Below, piece by piece: positions 49,410-62,469 of a stretch of 64,000 bases of DNA; positions within the stretch are counted from its first letter, which is position 1, and each line of letters begins with the position of its first letter. Under the pieces are notes generated by a model. It was not told the origin of the DNA. It saw nothing but the letters and a program-made list of their open reading frames with translations, and searched no databases. The stretch is from Eonycteris spelaea. Taxonomy: Eukaryota; Chordata; Mammalia; Chiroptera; Pteropodidae. A program made the translations under genes and the position numbers. Where the stretch lies: contig PUFA01000204.1 of NCBI GenBank assembly GCA_003508835.1, forward strand, positions 2,790,001-2,854,000, written 5' to 3'.

Positions 49410-49444
49410 TGGCATAAGAGCAGCCTTCAGTTATGGCTCGCTCC
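49410..49444 (-). other. HRH1: HRH1 coding-exon 5' UTR and splice acceptor
   Basis: The minus strand reads ctttcctcccag then GGAGCGAGCCATAACTG. The acceptor AG is at 49446-49445, and the exon continues 35 bases to the conserved start codon, the same arrangement as in human HRH1, where the whole coding region sits in the last exon. The splice site looks intact even though the coding region is damaged. Confidence 0.7.
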
Positions 49445-49799
49445 CTGGGAGGAAAGACATAGGATTAAGGTTAGAGTCTTGGTGATCAATAGTCAGTACC
49501 ATCACATTGATCAATCGAGGGTTGTATGCTATTGGGGATGGTAGACAATGCTGGTTACCTACAGTCTATATCCCCTTCTTCCTTAGTCATTCATTCCTTC
49601 CTTTCCTTAATGACTATTTATTGAATTCCTGGTATTGTTGTGGATGTTGGAAATATAGTGAACAAAACAAAAATCTCTGCCCTCAAGGAACTTGCATTGT
49701 AGTGAGGGAGTTGGGCAAAAACAAGGTGAAGTTTGTATAAGTCCAATGTTGTATGTGTTTTGGGAAGGTGGGCTGCATCATGATTGGTCTAAGTGGAAT

Positions 49800-50205
49800 A
49801 TGGCACTCTAGTTGTTTTTTTGCCAATGGCTGGTTTAGGAGTGGGCATGAGACACAACTGTGGCCAAGGAAGTAAATGGGAAAGTCTCATGGCAGAGGTG
49901 GGGTTCTAGAAAGTGCTTCCTCTGCCAAATGAGCAAAACAAGGATAGGCATTGTACCTACTTGCCACTTTCTCCCTGACAGGAAGTGATGCTCGGAGCTA
50001 TGGATGTCATCTTGGGGCCATCAGAGAAACGCCCAGAACACCACCGAGATGCCAACCCAGAGTCCTGTTATCACCGAGTTGCTAAATAGAACCTAGAATC
50101 TTCTTCCTCCAGACTAGTTATTTTGGGAAATAATTAAATATTTTATTTTCTTACATCACCATTGTGGAAGTTTTTACTTGCAGCTAAAAGCACCCCTAAC
50201 TGAGA
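49800..50205 (+). mobile_element. Probable MaLR-type LTR remnant
   Basis: It shows the same overall order as the element at 54465: ggctggtttaggagtgggca near the start, agatgccaacccagagtcct in the middle, and tttacttgcagctaaaagca near the end. It lies just upstream of the HRH1 coding exon. Diverged; subfamily unknown. Confidence 0.4.
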
Positions 50206-50904
50206 TGGGAGAATTTACAAGGGTGTACAAGCATGAAATGAATCAAGGCCATCTCCTTAGATGAATGGTTCTCAAATGAAAAGTAGGTTATGTTATTTGA
50301 GAAAGCATGTTTGTTATTTGTTAATTTACTCTATATTCGAAAAAGAATTTTTTTCATCACATAAACTATGCAATCTTCTTTGCTAGTGAGGCTATACAGA
50401 AAACAGATTGTATCTTGTTATCTGTGATTCTCAGTTGGGGTGGGAAGTAGAAGTAGGTATTAAAACTTCCAGAAGAAGTTGTTAGATTTTAATATCTATC
50501 AAAAACTGGTATGAGTTTAAAGAAAACTGAGAAACACTAAGAGAGTATAAATCTCTCTCAATAATTTAGCAGAAACAAACTAGTTTTACATTAAGGCAAA
50601 GCCAGATGCCTTCCTGAGTAAAATGCCAAATTCATGTTTGTTTTTTTAAGATAAAAATCAAGACCACAGGGCATTTGGTCCTTGTAGAGAGAACCGGTTG
50701 AGTTACTTTGTTGGAAAATCACCACTTGGGGGGCACTGATTTTGCCCCAGCTCTGCCACTCATTTTATGAGTGATCTGTCAGCCTGTGTTTTCTCATGGG
50801 CCAAAAGTGAGAGGTGGAGTAGGTGATCTCTAAAGGCATTTCCAGGTCTCCTTTTAGGAGTTTTGCTTTAGGTATTTTGCCATGTTCTCCTTCAACTCTG
50901 AATG

Positions 50905-51180
50905 GCCAGTAGGCAGAGTAACCCTCTGACTTTTCTGAGTGTGCCTCCTCGGACTTCTTCAACAGCATCACCTTCTCTTCTTGTGACCCAGTCTTGCCTT
51001 CTGCTCCTGTCACTCTATGCTGTTACTCTCGGAGACCTTATCCACTCACCCTTGTCCACCCGAGCCATCACCACTGTGAGGACAACCCCGAAATCTACAG
51101 CTTCAGCTGTATCTTTCTCCACTCTTACATCTGATACCCAATCAGTACCCTGCACTTTCACTTTCAGCTCTGACTAAGCC
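50905..51180 (+). mobile_element. L2 remnant
   Basis: cttatccactcacccttgtc, acttacatctgataccc-like and aatcagtaccctgcactttc phrases in L2 order; it gives a 91-codon open frame with no other meaning. Confidence 0.45.
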
Positions 51181-51644
51181 GATGCCCCTTGGAATTGTCT
51201 ACAGCCACCTCTGGAAGGAGAAAAGACGCTAAGGCAAATCATCTCAGGGATTTTATTTTTTACTGTTTTCATAGGAAGGAAGCAGGAAGCAGTTGCCTAA
51301 AACACTGCCATAGCTTGGCATTCTCAAGGCAGCTCTGACCTCCCCCTCCTACAGAAGTGACTCATTTCTCTCTTTTCCTCGTTCCCTTGAGGAAATTTCT
51401 CTCTCATGTCTTTCTTTTCTTATTTCTCTCTTTGGCTCATTGCACATAGAGGGGAACTCCGTAATTTTTTTTTCATTGTGCTATACTATTTATAATTCCA
51501 TGACTACATTTGACAGTAAAGGATTTATTTGTATATAAAAATCTATATATTTTCCTTTTTGATTAAAAAAGAAAAGCTGTTATGATCGAATTGAGATCAC
51601 TGAACCAAGAATTAGTGTCACATAGTAAGTGTTTGGTTTGGAAT

Positions 51645-51865
51645 GAAATCTACTGATGTCTGCAACTTATTTTAAAATGAATCAGAAAATAAGTTGGATG
51701 GATGACTGGTTAGAAGAAGAGATAAATGAACAAATACATGTTAAGCAAAAAGAGCAAAATGTTAATTTATAACCTGGGAAGTGGGTATCTGGGTGTTCAC
51801 TGTATAATGTTTCCAACTTTTCTATTTCATTGATAATTTCATAATAAAATGTAGAAAATTAAAAC
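51645..51865 (+). mobile_element. L1M-class 3' UTR fragment
   Basis: ctgatgtctgcaacttattt followed by agagcaaaatgttaatttat and a gggtgttcactgtataatg region. In the HRH1 intron. Confidence 0.55.
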
Positions 51866-52954
51866 AGCATAAGCTTATCTTCTTCACCTATCACCGTAAG
51901 CTCGACTCTGTATCGCATTTTTTCCTTCATAGTTCGGACATGTTATTTTGTAAAAACATAAAAGCAAAAGGTCAATAAATGTTTGTTAAGTGAATGGATA
52001 AGTAAGTGAGAGGCAGGCAGGATAGTCTGAAATATCTCAGCTCAGAACTTATTTATTCAACTGATATTTACTGGTGAAGGGTTCCTTTCAGCTCAGTGAT
52101 CTGTTTTGGGAGCAAGAAAGTACACATTTGTCCTCCTAAACCATAGAATTCAAAAGGAGGATTCCTGGAAAGGCAACTGTAGCACCCACGCTGCATACAA
52201 ATGGCATTTGGAGGATGCCTTGCCAGAGGAAGGCTGAGGAGGGTATTGGGAGGAAGAGGAAGCCTGAGGGCACATGTAACCCTGGCACTAAGCTGGGCGG
52301 CTGGGAGGACAGCAGGAGTGGCCACATCAGCGTCGTCTTCATGTCCCACTCGGGACTGGCGGAATTATTTGCAGGGCCCAATGCAAAATGGAAAGTTAAA
52401 GTATTATTAAGAATTTCAAGACAGTGATAGCAAAACATTAAACCAAGCTGAGGGATCCTGAGCTCAGGGCCTGTGTGCTATCCGGGTCACAGGCCCATTA
52501 TGTTGTTCCTAGTATCTCATCCTCTCACCCAAACTCTAAACAGGCATTACTCAGTGAGATAACTCTTACAAGGGACTTCCCCCTCCTCCGGGGATCTGAA
52601 TTTTGAAAGACAGATCCCTGAATGGTTTTCTTTCTATAAATGCCAAAGAGATGTCTGGCACTCCGGCAGAGTATGGGAGTTATGTGGGAACACAGATCCT
52701 CATTTCACCTCATGCCACACAGGAGGCCATGCTCCTCTCAGGCTGTCCAGACCCTGTCAGGTTCTGAAGTACCCTCTCTGGAGTCAAGGGTGAACCTACA
52801 GAGATGCTGCTGTGAGAGAATTGGGGGAGAGAGAACCAAAACTCGAGTAGGCGCTTCAGACAGGGCATTTTGAGAAGAAAGGTGGAAGGAAACCTGTAGG
52901 TTCTTTATAGCACTGTGTCCCTAGAGAAGCAGGTGATGGAAGGAGCAAGCTCTC

Positions 52955-54320
52955 ACCATCTCACCTGGGCTCTGCCCCTTGGCAGGCTGTGTGGAGCATG
53001 AGTAAACAGGTCTCCAATCTCCCAATTTCCTCATCAGTAAAGTAGACTGTTGGGAGGATCAGTTGAGACAGTGGGTGGGGAAAGCTCTGCCAACCCCCTG
53101 ACTTGGTGACAAGCAGAAATGGACACCTTTTCTTCTCTCAGAGGCTCCTGTGTATAAGCAAGCCAATGGCTCCATTCCAAAACCACGGGCTGCAGTGGGA
53201 CTATTACTAAAGTGATGACAAACAGCCTAATCCAATCAGGTGCATGTGCCAGTGGATAAACAAAGACAGTCAGTGTTCCCTCCAATTCCTGGGAACGCTG
53301 ACTGCGGCAGCTTCGGCAAAAAGGAGCCAGGCCCTGGGCTGTTTATACATTAGTTATTAAATACCCACCACAAGCCCATCGGGAGGTCTTCTGATGAGCC
53401 CTAGAGTACAGAGGAGGAAATGGTCAGCTCGAGCTCAGAGTGGGGAAGCAACTTACTCAAGGTCACACAGCTAGGAATCGGTTGGTGGAACAAAGATTTG
53501 AACCTAGGTCTATCTAACTCATTTCTCAGCCTCATTCTATGGACATTTTGAGCTGAATAATTCTTTGTTGTGAAGGGCTGTCATGTGCACTTGTCGGATG
53601 TTTAGCAGCATCCCTGACCTTTACTCACTAGAAGCCAGTAGCATCTCTCCCCAACTTTCCGTCATGACAACCAAAAATATCTCTAGATATTTCCAGATAT
53701 CCATTGGAAGAGCAAAATGATCCTTAGTTGAGAACTACTGATCCAACTGAAGAATATGCACCCTGAACTGCCAAAGAATATAGCTTTTGACTCGAGGCAG
53801 GGGCTTTCTAACAGATGTTTTCTAACAATGCGATGAATTGCCTTGAGAGAGAATAAGCTCCCCATCCAGGGAGGTAATATGGAGAACTGGCCTGGATCTG
53901 ATCACAAGTTAGAAATATTCCTTCTTTCTCAATGATAACTTATTTACCTAAGTAAAACTTCGCAGTTGTTGGTTTTAGGTAAAAGAGACCAAAGGGCATG
54001 GATCACTGCTGATAGGCATGAAGGGGAAGCAGAGGGTTTGGAGAGATGCTTCCAGTGGCCTCACTCCCTCCACTTCGCCTCCCATTTCAGCAGTGCTGGT
54101 TTACAGAAGGCTTGGAGCTCATTTGAGTGGTGGAATAGGGCAGCAGTTAAGAAACCAAGTGCTTTGTAAACCAGTAAACCTATGCTCTAATCCTCTTTCT
54201 GCTGGGCAAGATACTTCACTCTACCAAAACTCAGTTTTCCTCCCCTCTAAAATGGGGATAAAGTACCTAGTACCATGCCTGACATACAGGAAGTGCTCAA
54301 GTAATAGTGGTTATTGTGTT
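52955..54320. mobile_element. Three MIR copies
   Basis: Plus-strand MIR at 52955-53095 (caatttcctcatcagtaaag), minus-strand MIR at 53370-53525 (aaggtcacacagctaggaat) and plus-strand MIR at 54110-54320 (acctagtaccatgcctgaca). Unassigned sequence lies between. Confidence 0.65.
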
Positions 54321-54464
54321 TTCTTCCATTTCTTGGTAAGTACATGAGGCTCTCACAGCCAGCCCAGTTGGCTCAGCGGAATCATCCTTGACCTCTCTCT
54401 GTTTTTCACTGAGGCAGAAACTGCTAATAGTCTTTCAATATCAACTCTCTTTTATTTAGGAATA

Positions 54465-54865
54465 GACTTCTGCTTTTAGCTGAGTACATGGCTGCCTGGA
54501 ATAGAGACTACATTTCTCAGTTTCATGTGTAGCTGAGTATGACCATGTGACTAAGCTCCAAAGAAATGGAAATGAAAATGTAGTTTGTAACTTTCTGAAG
54601 GAAGCCCTACAGGGAGGATGTGTTCTTTTCCTTGGCCCTTCATTCTTCCACCTGGCTAGAATGCTGATGGGATGAATAGAGTTTAAGCAGCCATATTGGG
54701 ACCATGAGGAAGAACCACAAAATGAGGAAGGTAAAGTAGAAATTTGGAAAAAGTTGAGGTTTCTGATGATCATGGAACTGCCCTATCAGCCAGGACTCTC
54801 CACTTCTGGGTTAGCTTTGATTTTCTATCACATACAGCCAAAGGAAATCCTAACTGCTATGCTGC
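54465..54865 (+). mobile_element. Probable MaLR-type LTR remnant
   Basis: The stretch has the usual phrases of old MLT1-class LTRs: catgtgactaagctccaaag, a central catattgggaccatgagg, and an end with agccaaaggaaatcctaact. It is heavily diverged and its limits are approximate. Confidence 0.45.
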
Positions 54866-55229
54866 CCCTGATGAGAGCAAAGACAAAGGATAAACAGCAT
54901 CAAAAAATTAAATTAAAAGTTCTAGAATTCTACTGGGAGAAGTATGATGACTGAGATAAAATCAAAGCAGGTGGCAGGTCAGAGCAGAAAGGAACTGCCT
55001 CTCTGAAGATTGAGTGTGGATGTCAAATCAAGAACATCAGAGAAGAGGGGATGTGTGAGCTGGGCTTTGAAGGATGAGTAGAAATTCACCAGGAGGAAGG
55101 AAGAGGAATTGAAGGATGAGTAAAAGAAAGAATGAAAGTCCAGAGCTAAGTTTGAGGAATTGGGAGGGAATCATAAGTGCCTGGAGCACAGAATGATGAA
55201 TCTGGAAAGACATGTTAGGGCCAAAGTGT

Positions 55230-55600
55230 AAGGAAGCTCTTACACCTCTGTGCATTTACCTGTGCTGTTTCTCCTGCCTGGAGCACTCTTTTGCCTTGAA
55301 GCTCTTAGTTGCTCCTCTCTCCGTGTACTTCTAACACTCCATTTTATATCACCTATCTTACCATTCTTTCTTTAGCTGAATCTCCTCTATCTATAGGAGC
55401 AACCTTAGAGCACAGAGTGTGTCTGCTATTTCTGTTTCTGAAGTGCGACACTCATGACCATTAAGGGGACACCCCCTTCGTGATAGCAGGGACCACACCT
55501 TTTTACTCACTGCCATTCTTCTTTGCTGGTACCAGGTTGGCACATGATAGATACTCGAGAGGTTTCCTAGGTGAGTTCCGGATAAAGAGTAGCAGAAGAC
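55230..55600 (+). mobile_element. L2 3' remnant
   Basis: ctcctgcctggagcactctt and gatagcagggaccacacctt are typical L2 phrases. Confidence 0.55.
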
Positions 55601-55779
55601 ACAGGAGAAAGACCTAAGTGCAGAATGTGTGGGCATATATTTCACGAAGATGTTTAAACCAACAAAAAATTGAGATAAGATTCATCCTAGTGATAAATAT
55701 TGATATCTTTCAGCTAACTTTCCCACTGTTTGCTGGAAATTTTATTGTTCGCAATTCCTTCATGGTAATCCAAAATATG

Positions 55780-56170
55780 AATAAGGATTTATACACAAAG
55801 ATGTTCACGGAAACACTATATATGTTAGCAAATAAAAGGAAATAATCTGAAATTTGGGAACTAAATATATTATGGGATAGCTACAGAATAGTATATCATG
55901 CCATCTTTGATAATCACATTTATGGAGCACCAGTAATGATACAGAAAATGCTCATAATGAACTTAAATTTACAACAGACATTGTTTGTACAGGATGATAT
56001 CCATTCTATTAACTAATGGGCTTAGAGCCAGGGTGAATCTTTGTTAGGTTAACACTGTTTTCCTCTGAGGAGTGAACAATGTTTATTAGTTTTGGTATTT
56101 CCCAAGATTTCAACAATGACATCTTAATTTTATAATAGGGAAAATAAGAACTATAACTGCACTCATTTTA
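55780..56170 (+). mobile_element. L1M-class 3' fragment
   Basis: acacaaagatgttcacggaa, gggatagctacagaatagta and a following catctttgataatcac region match the L1M 3' side. A smaller piece (cccaaatgtccatcagttgc) lies at 56684-56770. Confidence 0.5.
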
Positions 56171-57054
56171 AAAAATAAAATAAAATATATTTCACTGGAA
56201 AAAAATCTTAAAAAAATAAATGCTTTTCGCATTCTTAGCATATCTTTTATTTTCTTTAGTAAAAAGTGAGTTTGGGATTCCTTTCTGGTGACATTCTAAA
56301 CTGCCTCCTCACCCCACTCCCCATTCCAAACTGCTCAACCCTCTGCCACATTTGCATTAGTTGGTTATTCTGGTCAAGTAAGTCGAACACTCATTTCTTT
56401 GCTCTAATTCGGAGAAAAAGGCATCATGCATGAGGGTACCTCAAATACTGCATATTCTTATTGAGTCCAGTCAGAGCATAATTTCCATAAAACACCCAGC
56501 CTTATTAATGCCACTGGCTGTGGTGCAGAGAGCAGACTTCAAAAAGCAAAATCCCATTATGAACCCAGTGCTACAGGAACTGAACTTAGAATCTAGGACA
56601 ATGCTGGGTTAAGAGTTAGCCTCTGGGTAAGACACAAGTGGTATATGACTTTGTGGTCAGGCAGTGGCCTCACTGGGTAAAAACAACCCAAATGTCCATC
56701 AGTTGCTGAGTGGATAATCAAAATATGGTATACCCATGCAATGAAAGATTATTTGTCAATAAAAAGTATGGAAATAGCTTAGCTACATCAACCCTTTTCT
56801 CCTGTACTGCCATGAATATTTCTCATTTTATAATTTGGCTTAAGCATTTGGGAGGTTGGTCTTGTTTGATTGTTTGTCTGCTCTTCCTATTTCCCTCCCC
56901 TGGTGTGACAGGCTGCGATTTTTAAAATTAGGCACAGGAAAAGGAAACTAAAGGATAATTATCATCAAATGGCAAACAAAACAAGTATAAAAAACCCAGC
57001 TCTGTTACTGCTTACCTTTTGTCCTTAAAAAGCAATGCAGGAAAAGAAAAGTAA

Positions 57055-57245
57055 TATTTCAAACACTTTCTACATACCAGCATTGGACCAGCAGGTTTTT
57101 TGTGTTGACTCATTTACTTCTCACAGTGCCAGTCACTTCACAATAAAGGAATCATTTTTGCCCCCTATTATAGATGTGAAAACAGGGGCTTCTGGAGTTT
57201 ATAGGCCTTGATGCCCTGCACTAAGATCCAAGAGTGACTGAAGAG
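57055..57245 (-). mobile_element. MIR-type remnant
   Basis: cactttctacataccagcat, then attatagatgtgaaaacagg, reversed MIR phrases. Confidence 0.5.
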
Positions 57246-57867
57246 CAAATTTCATTTAAAGGCCCAAGTGATACTCACCTTCTAAGACATTTGCCCTCAC
57301 TTACACTCCTTTTCACTATGGTAAGAAAGAGAGGGAAATCAATGAATGCTTTAAATGAAGATTTCATGGAATTGGAAATATGAATATCCGTGCTAACATT
57401 AGATGAGGACACAGTGAACACAAACAACACCAGGCTCAGCACACGCACATATTATTTCAGGGCACAATGAATGATGTTTTCTTTTCCTGTCAAATCTCTG
57501 AAGATTAAGCCTTGAGGAAAGCACTTTCAAAGACCAAAGTTATCCAGGCTGTTCTCTTTTTGAGAAAAAAAATTACTTATGATATTGAAGTAAATAAAAG
57601 ATCTGGCAGAAGAGAAAGGAGAGGTAAATGTGGTGTTTAGAAGTGAGAGCTCCTAGAGAATTAGGAGTTTCTTTATTGTCTCTGTCTCCTTTATTCAAGT
57701 GACCCAGTGCCTGACCCTGCCCCAAGCGCACACCTCCTCAGCGCCACCTGCTGGGCAAGACCTCAGGCTGGTTCTGGGGCCAGACTTGTCTCTAGATAGG
57801 GGTATTTATGCACAGGGGTATAGATAGTTAGAATAAGTCTGGCTGCTGGTTCCATTTTGATATTTCT

Positions 57868-57970
57868 TCATCCATCCATCCTTCCAACCATCCATCCATC
57901 CACCCAACCATCCATCATCCATCCACCCATTCATTTCCTCTTCCTTCCATCAGTCCATCCATCCATCCAA
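57868..57970. repeat. (CCAT)n microsatellite, interrupted
   Basis: Repeated tccatccatcc units with scattered accc and attcc interruptions over about 100 bp, in the HRH1 intron. Confidence 0.85.
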
Positions 57971-58055
57971 AAGATCTTTATTAAGAGATCAGGTACAGAT
58001 GCTATGACAGGTAAAGGATAGATACAACCACTGCCCTCATGCAGCTTACAGTCTA

Positions 58056-58112
58056 TACTGGTGATTATCAACCTTGGCTGCCTGGAGAGCTTTTAAAACA
58101 TACTGAGATGTT
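58056..58112 (+). mobile_element. MER5-type fragment
   Basis: The bases ctggtgattatcaaccttgg followed by agagcttttaaaacatactg are the left half of a MER5-type element. It stops at the start of the HAL1/L1 element; no right half was found on the far side. Confidence 0.5.
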
Positions 58113-60482
58113 TGCTTCAGAGAAGATGGCGTAAAGGTGCTTTACCCTATCCTTCTGCTAAATCCAAATAAAAACCCTAAACATTATATTTAAAACAAAC
58201 ATATGATGACTCTGAAAGGTGGAGAGCAAAGGCAGCCTAGCTAGAAACTCTGGGATCCAAAGGATGACACAGTGGTAAGTTCCTTGGGTTTTTGTGCGGC
58301 CATATATATCTGAGACCCTGCCCTCAAGAAGCTGGCTATTTAAAAAGTCCCTCCCCCCGAAAAAAAGCCCTTCCCCAACCTGCTGTGTCCAGCCAAAGGA
58401 CCAGGAAAGTGGCAGCCTAGCAAAACAGAAAACTTCTAGGCAATAACTGCTTTACTACAGCTGAACACCATAGAAAATGCTAGAGCCCTGTCCCCATTGT
58501 AGCCAGCAAAGGCCAAGTGGAGAGCCAAGACCTACCCTTGTCAGGCTGCAACAAGGTGCCCCAACCTCCTTGCTGGGATGGTGTCCCTAATGTCCACATC
58601 GGGTGGAGACAAGACCTGGCCCCCACCCCACAGTGTCAGTGGAAGCCACATGGGGAACAGTGAGGAGGCTTCTCCCAGCCAAGGAGTTATTCCTGGAGAT
58701 CTAGTGAGGAGCAAGAACGATGCTCCCCCCCACCACACCACCACCACATGAGTAACTCCCTTACAGATGCTACAACAGTTGAGTGGGAACACATGGACTT
58801 CTCCTCCCACCTTGAAGTCATGAGGCAGTGCACCCTCAGCCACTGCCTTCTCCTTCTCCTGCCACAGCAGTGTTACATAAAGCCAGATTGAACAGAAGAC
58901 TTAAATATGATCCAGAGTCTTGTAACATAATACCTAGAATGTCTGCATTTCAATTGCAATTACTTGTCATATATATAAAAAATGGAAAGAGTTCAACTGG
59001 AATTTTTAAAAAGCAATGCTAAGATGAAAGAAGTGTTAGCATTCTCTGGCCAAGATTTTAAAGTAATCATCACAAAAATAGTTCAATGTATAAATATGAA
59101 CACACTTGAAATAAATGAAAAAATAAAAAGTCTCGGCAAAGAAATAGAACATGAAAAGAAGACCCAAATGGAAATTTTAGAACTAAAAAAATCCAATAAC
59201 TGAATTAAAAATTCAATGAATGGGCAGGACAACAGGATGCAAGGAACAGAGGAAAGGATCGGTGGACTAGAAGACATAACAGAACAATAGAAATTACCCA
59301 ATCTGAACATCAGAGAGAAAACAGGCTGGAAAAAAAAAAAAAAGGACAGATTCTCAGGGACCTGTGGGACTATAACAAAAGATCTAACATTCATACAACT
59401 CTATTTCTGGAAGGAGACAAGAAAGATGTTGGGGATGAAAAGGTACTTGAAGAAATAAGGGCTAAAAAATTTCTAAATTTGGGAGAGACGTAAACCTACA
59501 GAATTAAGACGCTGAGTAAACCTAAAACAGCACCCCCCCAAATCCACACCAAGGACACATGATAATTAAACTTCTGAAAGACAAAGAAAAAATCTGGCAA
59601 TCAGCCAGAAAAAAACAATACCTTCGCATAATGAGAATGACAGCAGGTTTTTCATCGGAAAACGTGGAGACAAGGAGGCAGTGACACAATATTTTTCAGA
59701 TACTAAAAGAAAAGAACTGTAAACCCAGAATCTTATACTCATGAAAATGCCCTTAAGGAATGGAGGGAAATCAATACATTCTCAGATTAATAACTTGTAT
59801 AGGCCTGGCAAGCTGAAAAGTAGAAAATGCTGATGAAAGAAATAAAAGATCTAAATAAATAGGATACACAGTACAGTGTTCATGGATTGGGAGACTCAGC
59901 ATAGAAAATACATCAATTCTCCCCAAATCAATGTACAGATTTAATGCAATTCCTATCCAAATCTCAGCAAGATGTCTTGTAGATACAGATAAGGTTATTC
60001 TAAAATTTATGTAAAAAGGCAAAGGAACTATAATAGCCAAATCATTTTGGAAAATAAGAAGATGGGAGAAATAAGTCTACGCGATTTCAAGACTTGTATA
60101 ATTACAGAAATCAAGACTGGTATTGGTGGAGGGGTAGACGCAGACCAGTGGAACAGAATAGAGAACCAAGAAATAGACCCACACAAATATGGCCAAGAGA
60201 TTTTTTTTTACAAAGGTGCAGAATGAATTTAATTGAGGAAAGGACCTTTTCAACAAATGGTACTGGATCACTTGGATGTCCATAGGCAAAAACCTGAATC
60301 TCAACTGAGACCTCATACCTCTTAAAAATAATAATAATAATAACACAAAATGGCTCATAGATTTAACTGAAACTTTTAGAAAAACACATTTCAGACAATC
60401 TTCAGGGTCCAGGGTTAGGCAAAGAGTTCTTAGACTTGACACCAAAGCATAACCCATAGAAAGAAATATTGATGAACTGGAT
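58113..60482 (+). mobile_element. HAL1/L1-like element with ORF1 and ORF2 3' remnants
   Basis: From 58113 (gagaagatggcg) to about 59790 the sequence resembles an L1/HAL1 5' region and ORF1. A 73-codon open piece at 58982-59203 has the charged coiled-coil pattern of ORF1 (KIKSLGKEIEHEKKTQMEIL), and the sequence after it (cagcaggttt, ggaaatcaatacattctcag) is typical of the ORF1 RNA-binding end. From about 59815 it reads as ORF2 C-terminal L1 (cccacacaaatatggccaag) to 60482. The middle is missing, so this is either one internally deleted L1 or a HAL1 abutting an L1. Many stops. Confidence 0.7.
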
Positions 60483-61197
60483 CTCTCCTTTAGTTATTTA
60501 CCTATCCTCATTATATATAACTTATGTAATTTTAATGGATCCACTTTTTTAGCTTAAGCTTAGTTTACTATGATATATAAAAAATCAGTCATCTATTTTT
60601 TGTTCTCTATAGAAGCTTTCCATGAAAATAAATAGGATGACAACAAAGCAATGTGATTAAGTTCTAGCCAGACATTTTGAGGAAGGCTCTGCTGTGTTAA
60701 AAAGAAAGATGAGCAAGTGCAAGAAAGGTGTTAAAGGCCTACAAGCACCAAACTGAGACTCTCCTGGAGGTAATCAGGACTGAAAACCAGTGTGAGTCAA
60801 TATTAATTAATGCCATGCCTGTGTACCATTTAGAACCACTTCAGGTACCACCTAAAATGTGGTAAACACTGTTTTAAATCTTGTCATACAATTATTTTGC
60901 TCCTAAAAGCCTTTAAGGAAAATTTCACATTCCTTAGGCTGCTGGCATGACATTTCTGTCATGTTGGACTCCTTGGCTCTAATAAAAATTAAGTTACTAC
61001 TCCCAAAACACCCGAGGTTCTTTTAGCCTTTGTAGCTCTGCACATGTTATTCCTTCCTCCTGGAAGAAAATGTGCCTCGAGGGTTCAGACCTCATTTTTG
61101 TTTACTATTGTCTCTATCTGGGCCTACTTCAGAGCCTACCTGGAACAAAGTAAGTGAGAAGGATGAAAAGAGAAAAGGGGTATGGAAATGTCGATAA

Positions 61198-61288
61198 AGA
61201 AGATGTGAAGAAAAGAGGGAGAAGGAGAAGACAGGAGGAAGGGAGGAATGGAGGAAGGAAAGAAGGAAGAAAAAAAAGGAAAGAAGAT
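61198..61288. repeat. Purine-rich (GGAA/GAA)n tract
   Basis: Almost all A and G on the plus strand, with ggaagg and gaagaaa units. No gene signal. Confidence 0.7.
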
Positions 61289-61449
61289 ATTGATAAACTT
61301 CTATTCACCCTACAAAACCTATCTTAAAAGTTCTTTCTTCTTTTAAGCTTTCCTGTATCATTTAGCCACATTTAAGCATTCTTTCCTCTGGGTTCCCACA
61401 GTATTATTTCCATATCTCTATTAAGGCATTGAATATTCTGTATTCTACT

Positions 61450-61478
61450 GAATGAATGAATGAATGAATGAATGAATT
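61450..61478. repeat. (GAAT)n tract ending an L2
   Basis: Six or seven gaat units immediately after an L2-like 3' end (about 61295-61450), the usual tail of L2 copies. Confidence 0.75.
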
Positions 61479-61565
61479 CAGGTATTCTTCACTTAGACTT
61501 TGATCCTTACAAGGGCAGGGGTGATATGATATGCACCTATAATTCTAACAGATAGCCAGCCAGCC

Positions 61566-61695
61566 CACTGGTACTCAACCTTGGCTGCCCATTTGAATCA
61601 CATTTTAAAAACATACTAATTCCTGGATCCTACCCTTGGATGTGATTCTGATTTAACTGATCAGAGAGTGTGGTCAGGATTTCAAAATTTTTCAA
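61566..61695 (+). mobile_element. MER5A-type hAT element
   Basis: It starts actggtactcaaccttggct and continues with cccatttgaatcacatttta and ggatgtgattctgatttaac, matching MER5A. The right end is decayed. A 5' half of a similar element is at 58056-58112, cut short where the HAL1/L1 element begins. Confidence 0.65.
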
Positions 61696-62469
61696 AACTC
61701 TCCAGATCCAGCCAGAATTGTGCACCACCGTCCTCGCCCAAAGCCGAAGGTAGAAGAAGCTCAATAAATGATGAATGAATGAATAGATGAATCCTGCCTT
61801 TAACACATCACAGTCCTGAACTAACAAGACTACTTTCATGGTTCCATGTTATGCTAATTCATTAATATATTCAGGAACTATTAATTAAGCAATAATGTGG
61901 TACCAGGTGTTATGTTAGGCCAAGCTGCTGGAGATGGAAACATGAGTAAGACTCTCACACTTCTCCTTCTTGTTCCGTGTGTGTTAGAGAGAGCTAGGGC
62001 TGTGTCCTAGTTCACCCAAGAACTTTCTGTCCTGCTGGTTAATTAGCCAGTCTCAACAGCAATCATCTCCCTAGTGACTGACAGCAAAGCTGACTTTGGG
62101 CTGCTGCTTCCTTTGGCAAATGGACAGACTTAATTCACCTCCAGAGAAAGAATGTTCCTGGAGGGTATGTGTGAGTGTAAGAGTCCAAAAAGAAGGTGGT
62201 CCTGTCTCCATCTCTTCAAGCACTGCAGGAGTGAAAGGTAAGTCTCCCAGGTGGCAGGCCAAAATTCTGGGCTGCTCAAATGAGCTTCCTTCTGGGCGCA
62301 ACTTACACAAAGGAAACCGAATGCCTTTGGATATGATTATGATCTTATTCATCCCACAGGTAAAGAGAGTTAGTTTCCTTCCCTGTGGCTGCTACCTCAT
62401 ACTTAGGCCTTTAAAAGTCTGCACTACAGATTACTGAAGAGCAGAGGTAATGATCATTGTGCTACTGGC

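Noticed and set aside
60077..60457. 126-codon minus-strand open frame
   Set aside because: It is antisense to the L1 remnant at 59815-60482.
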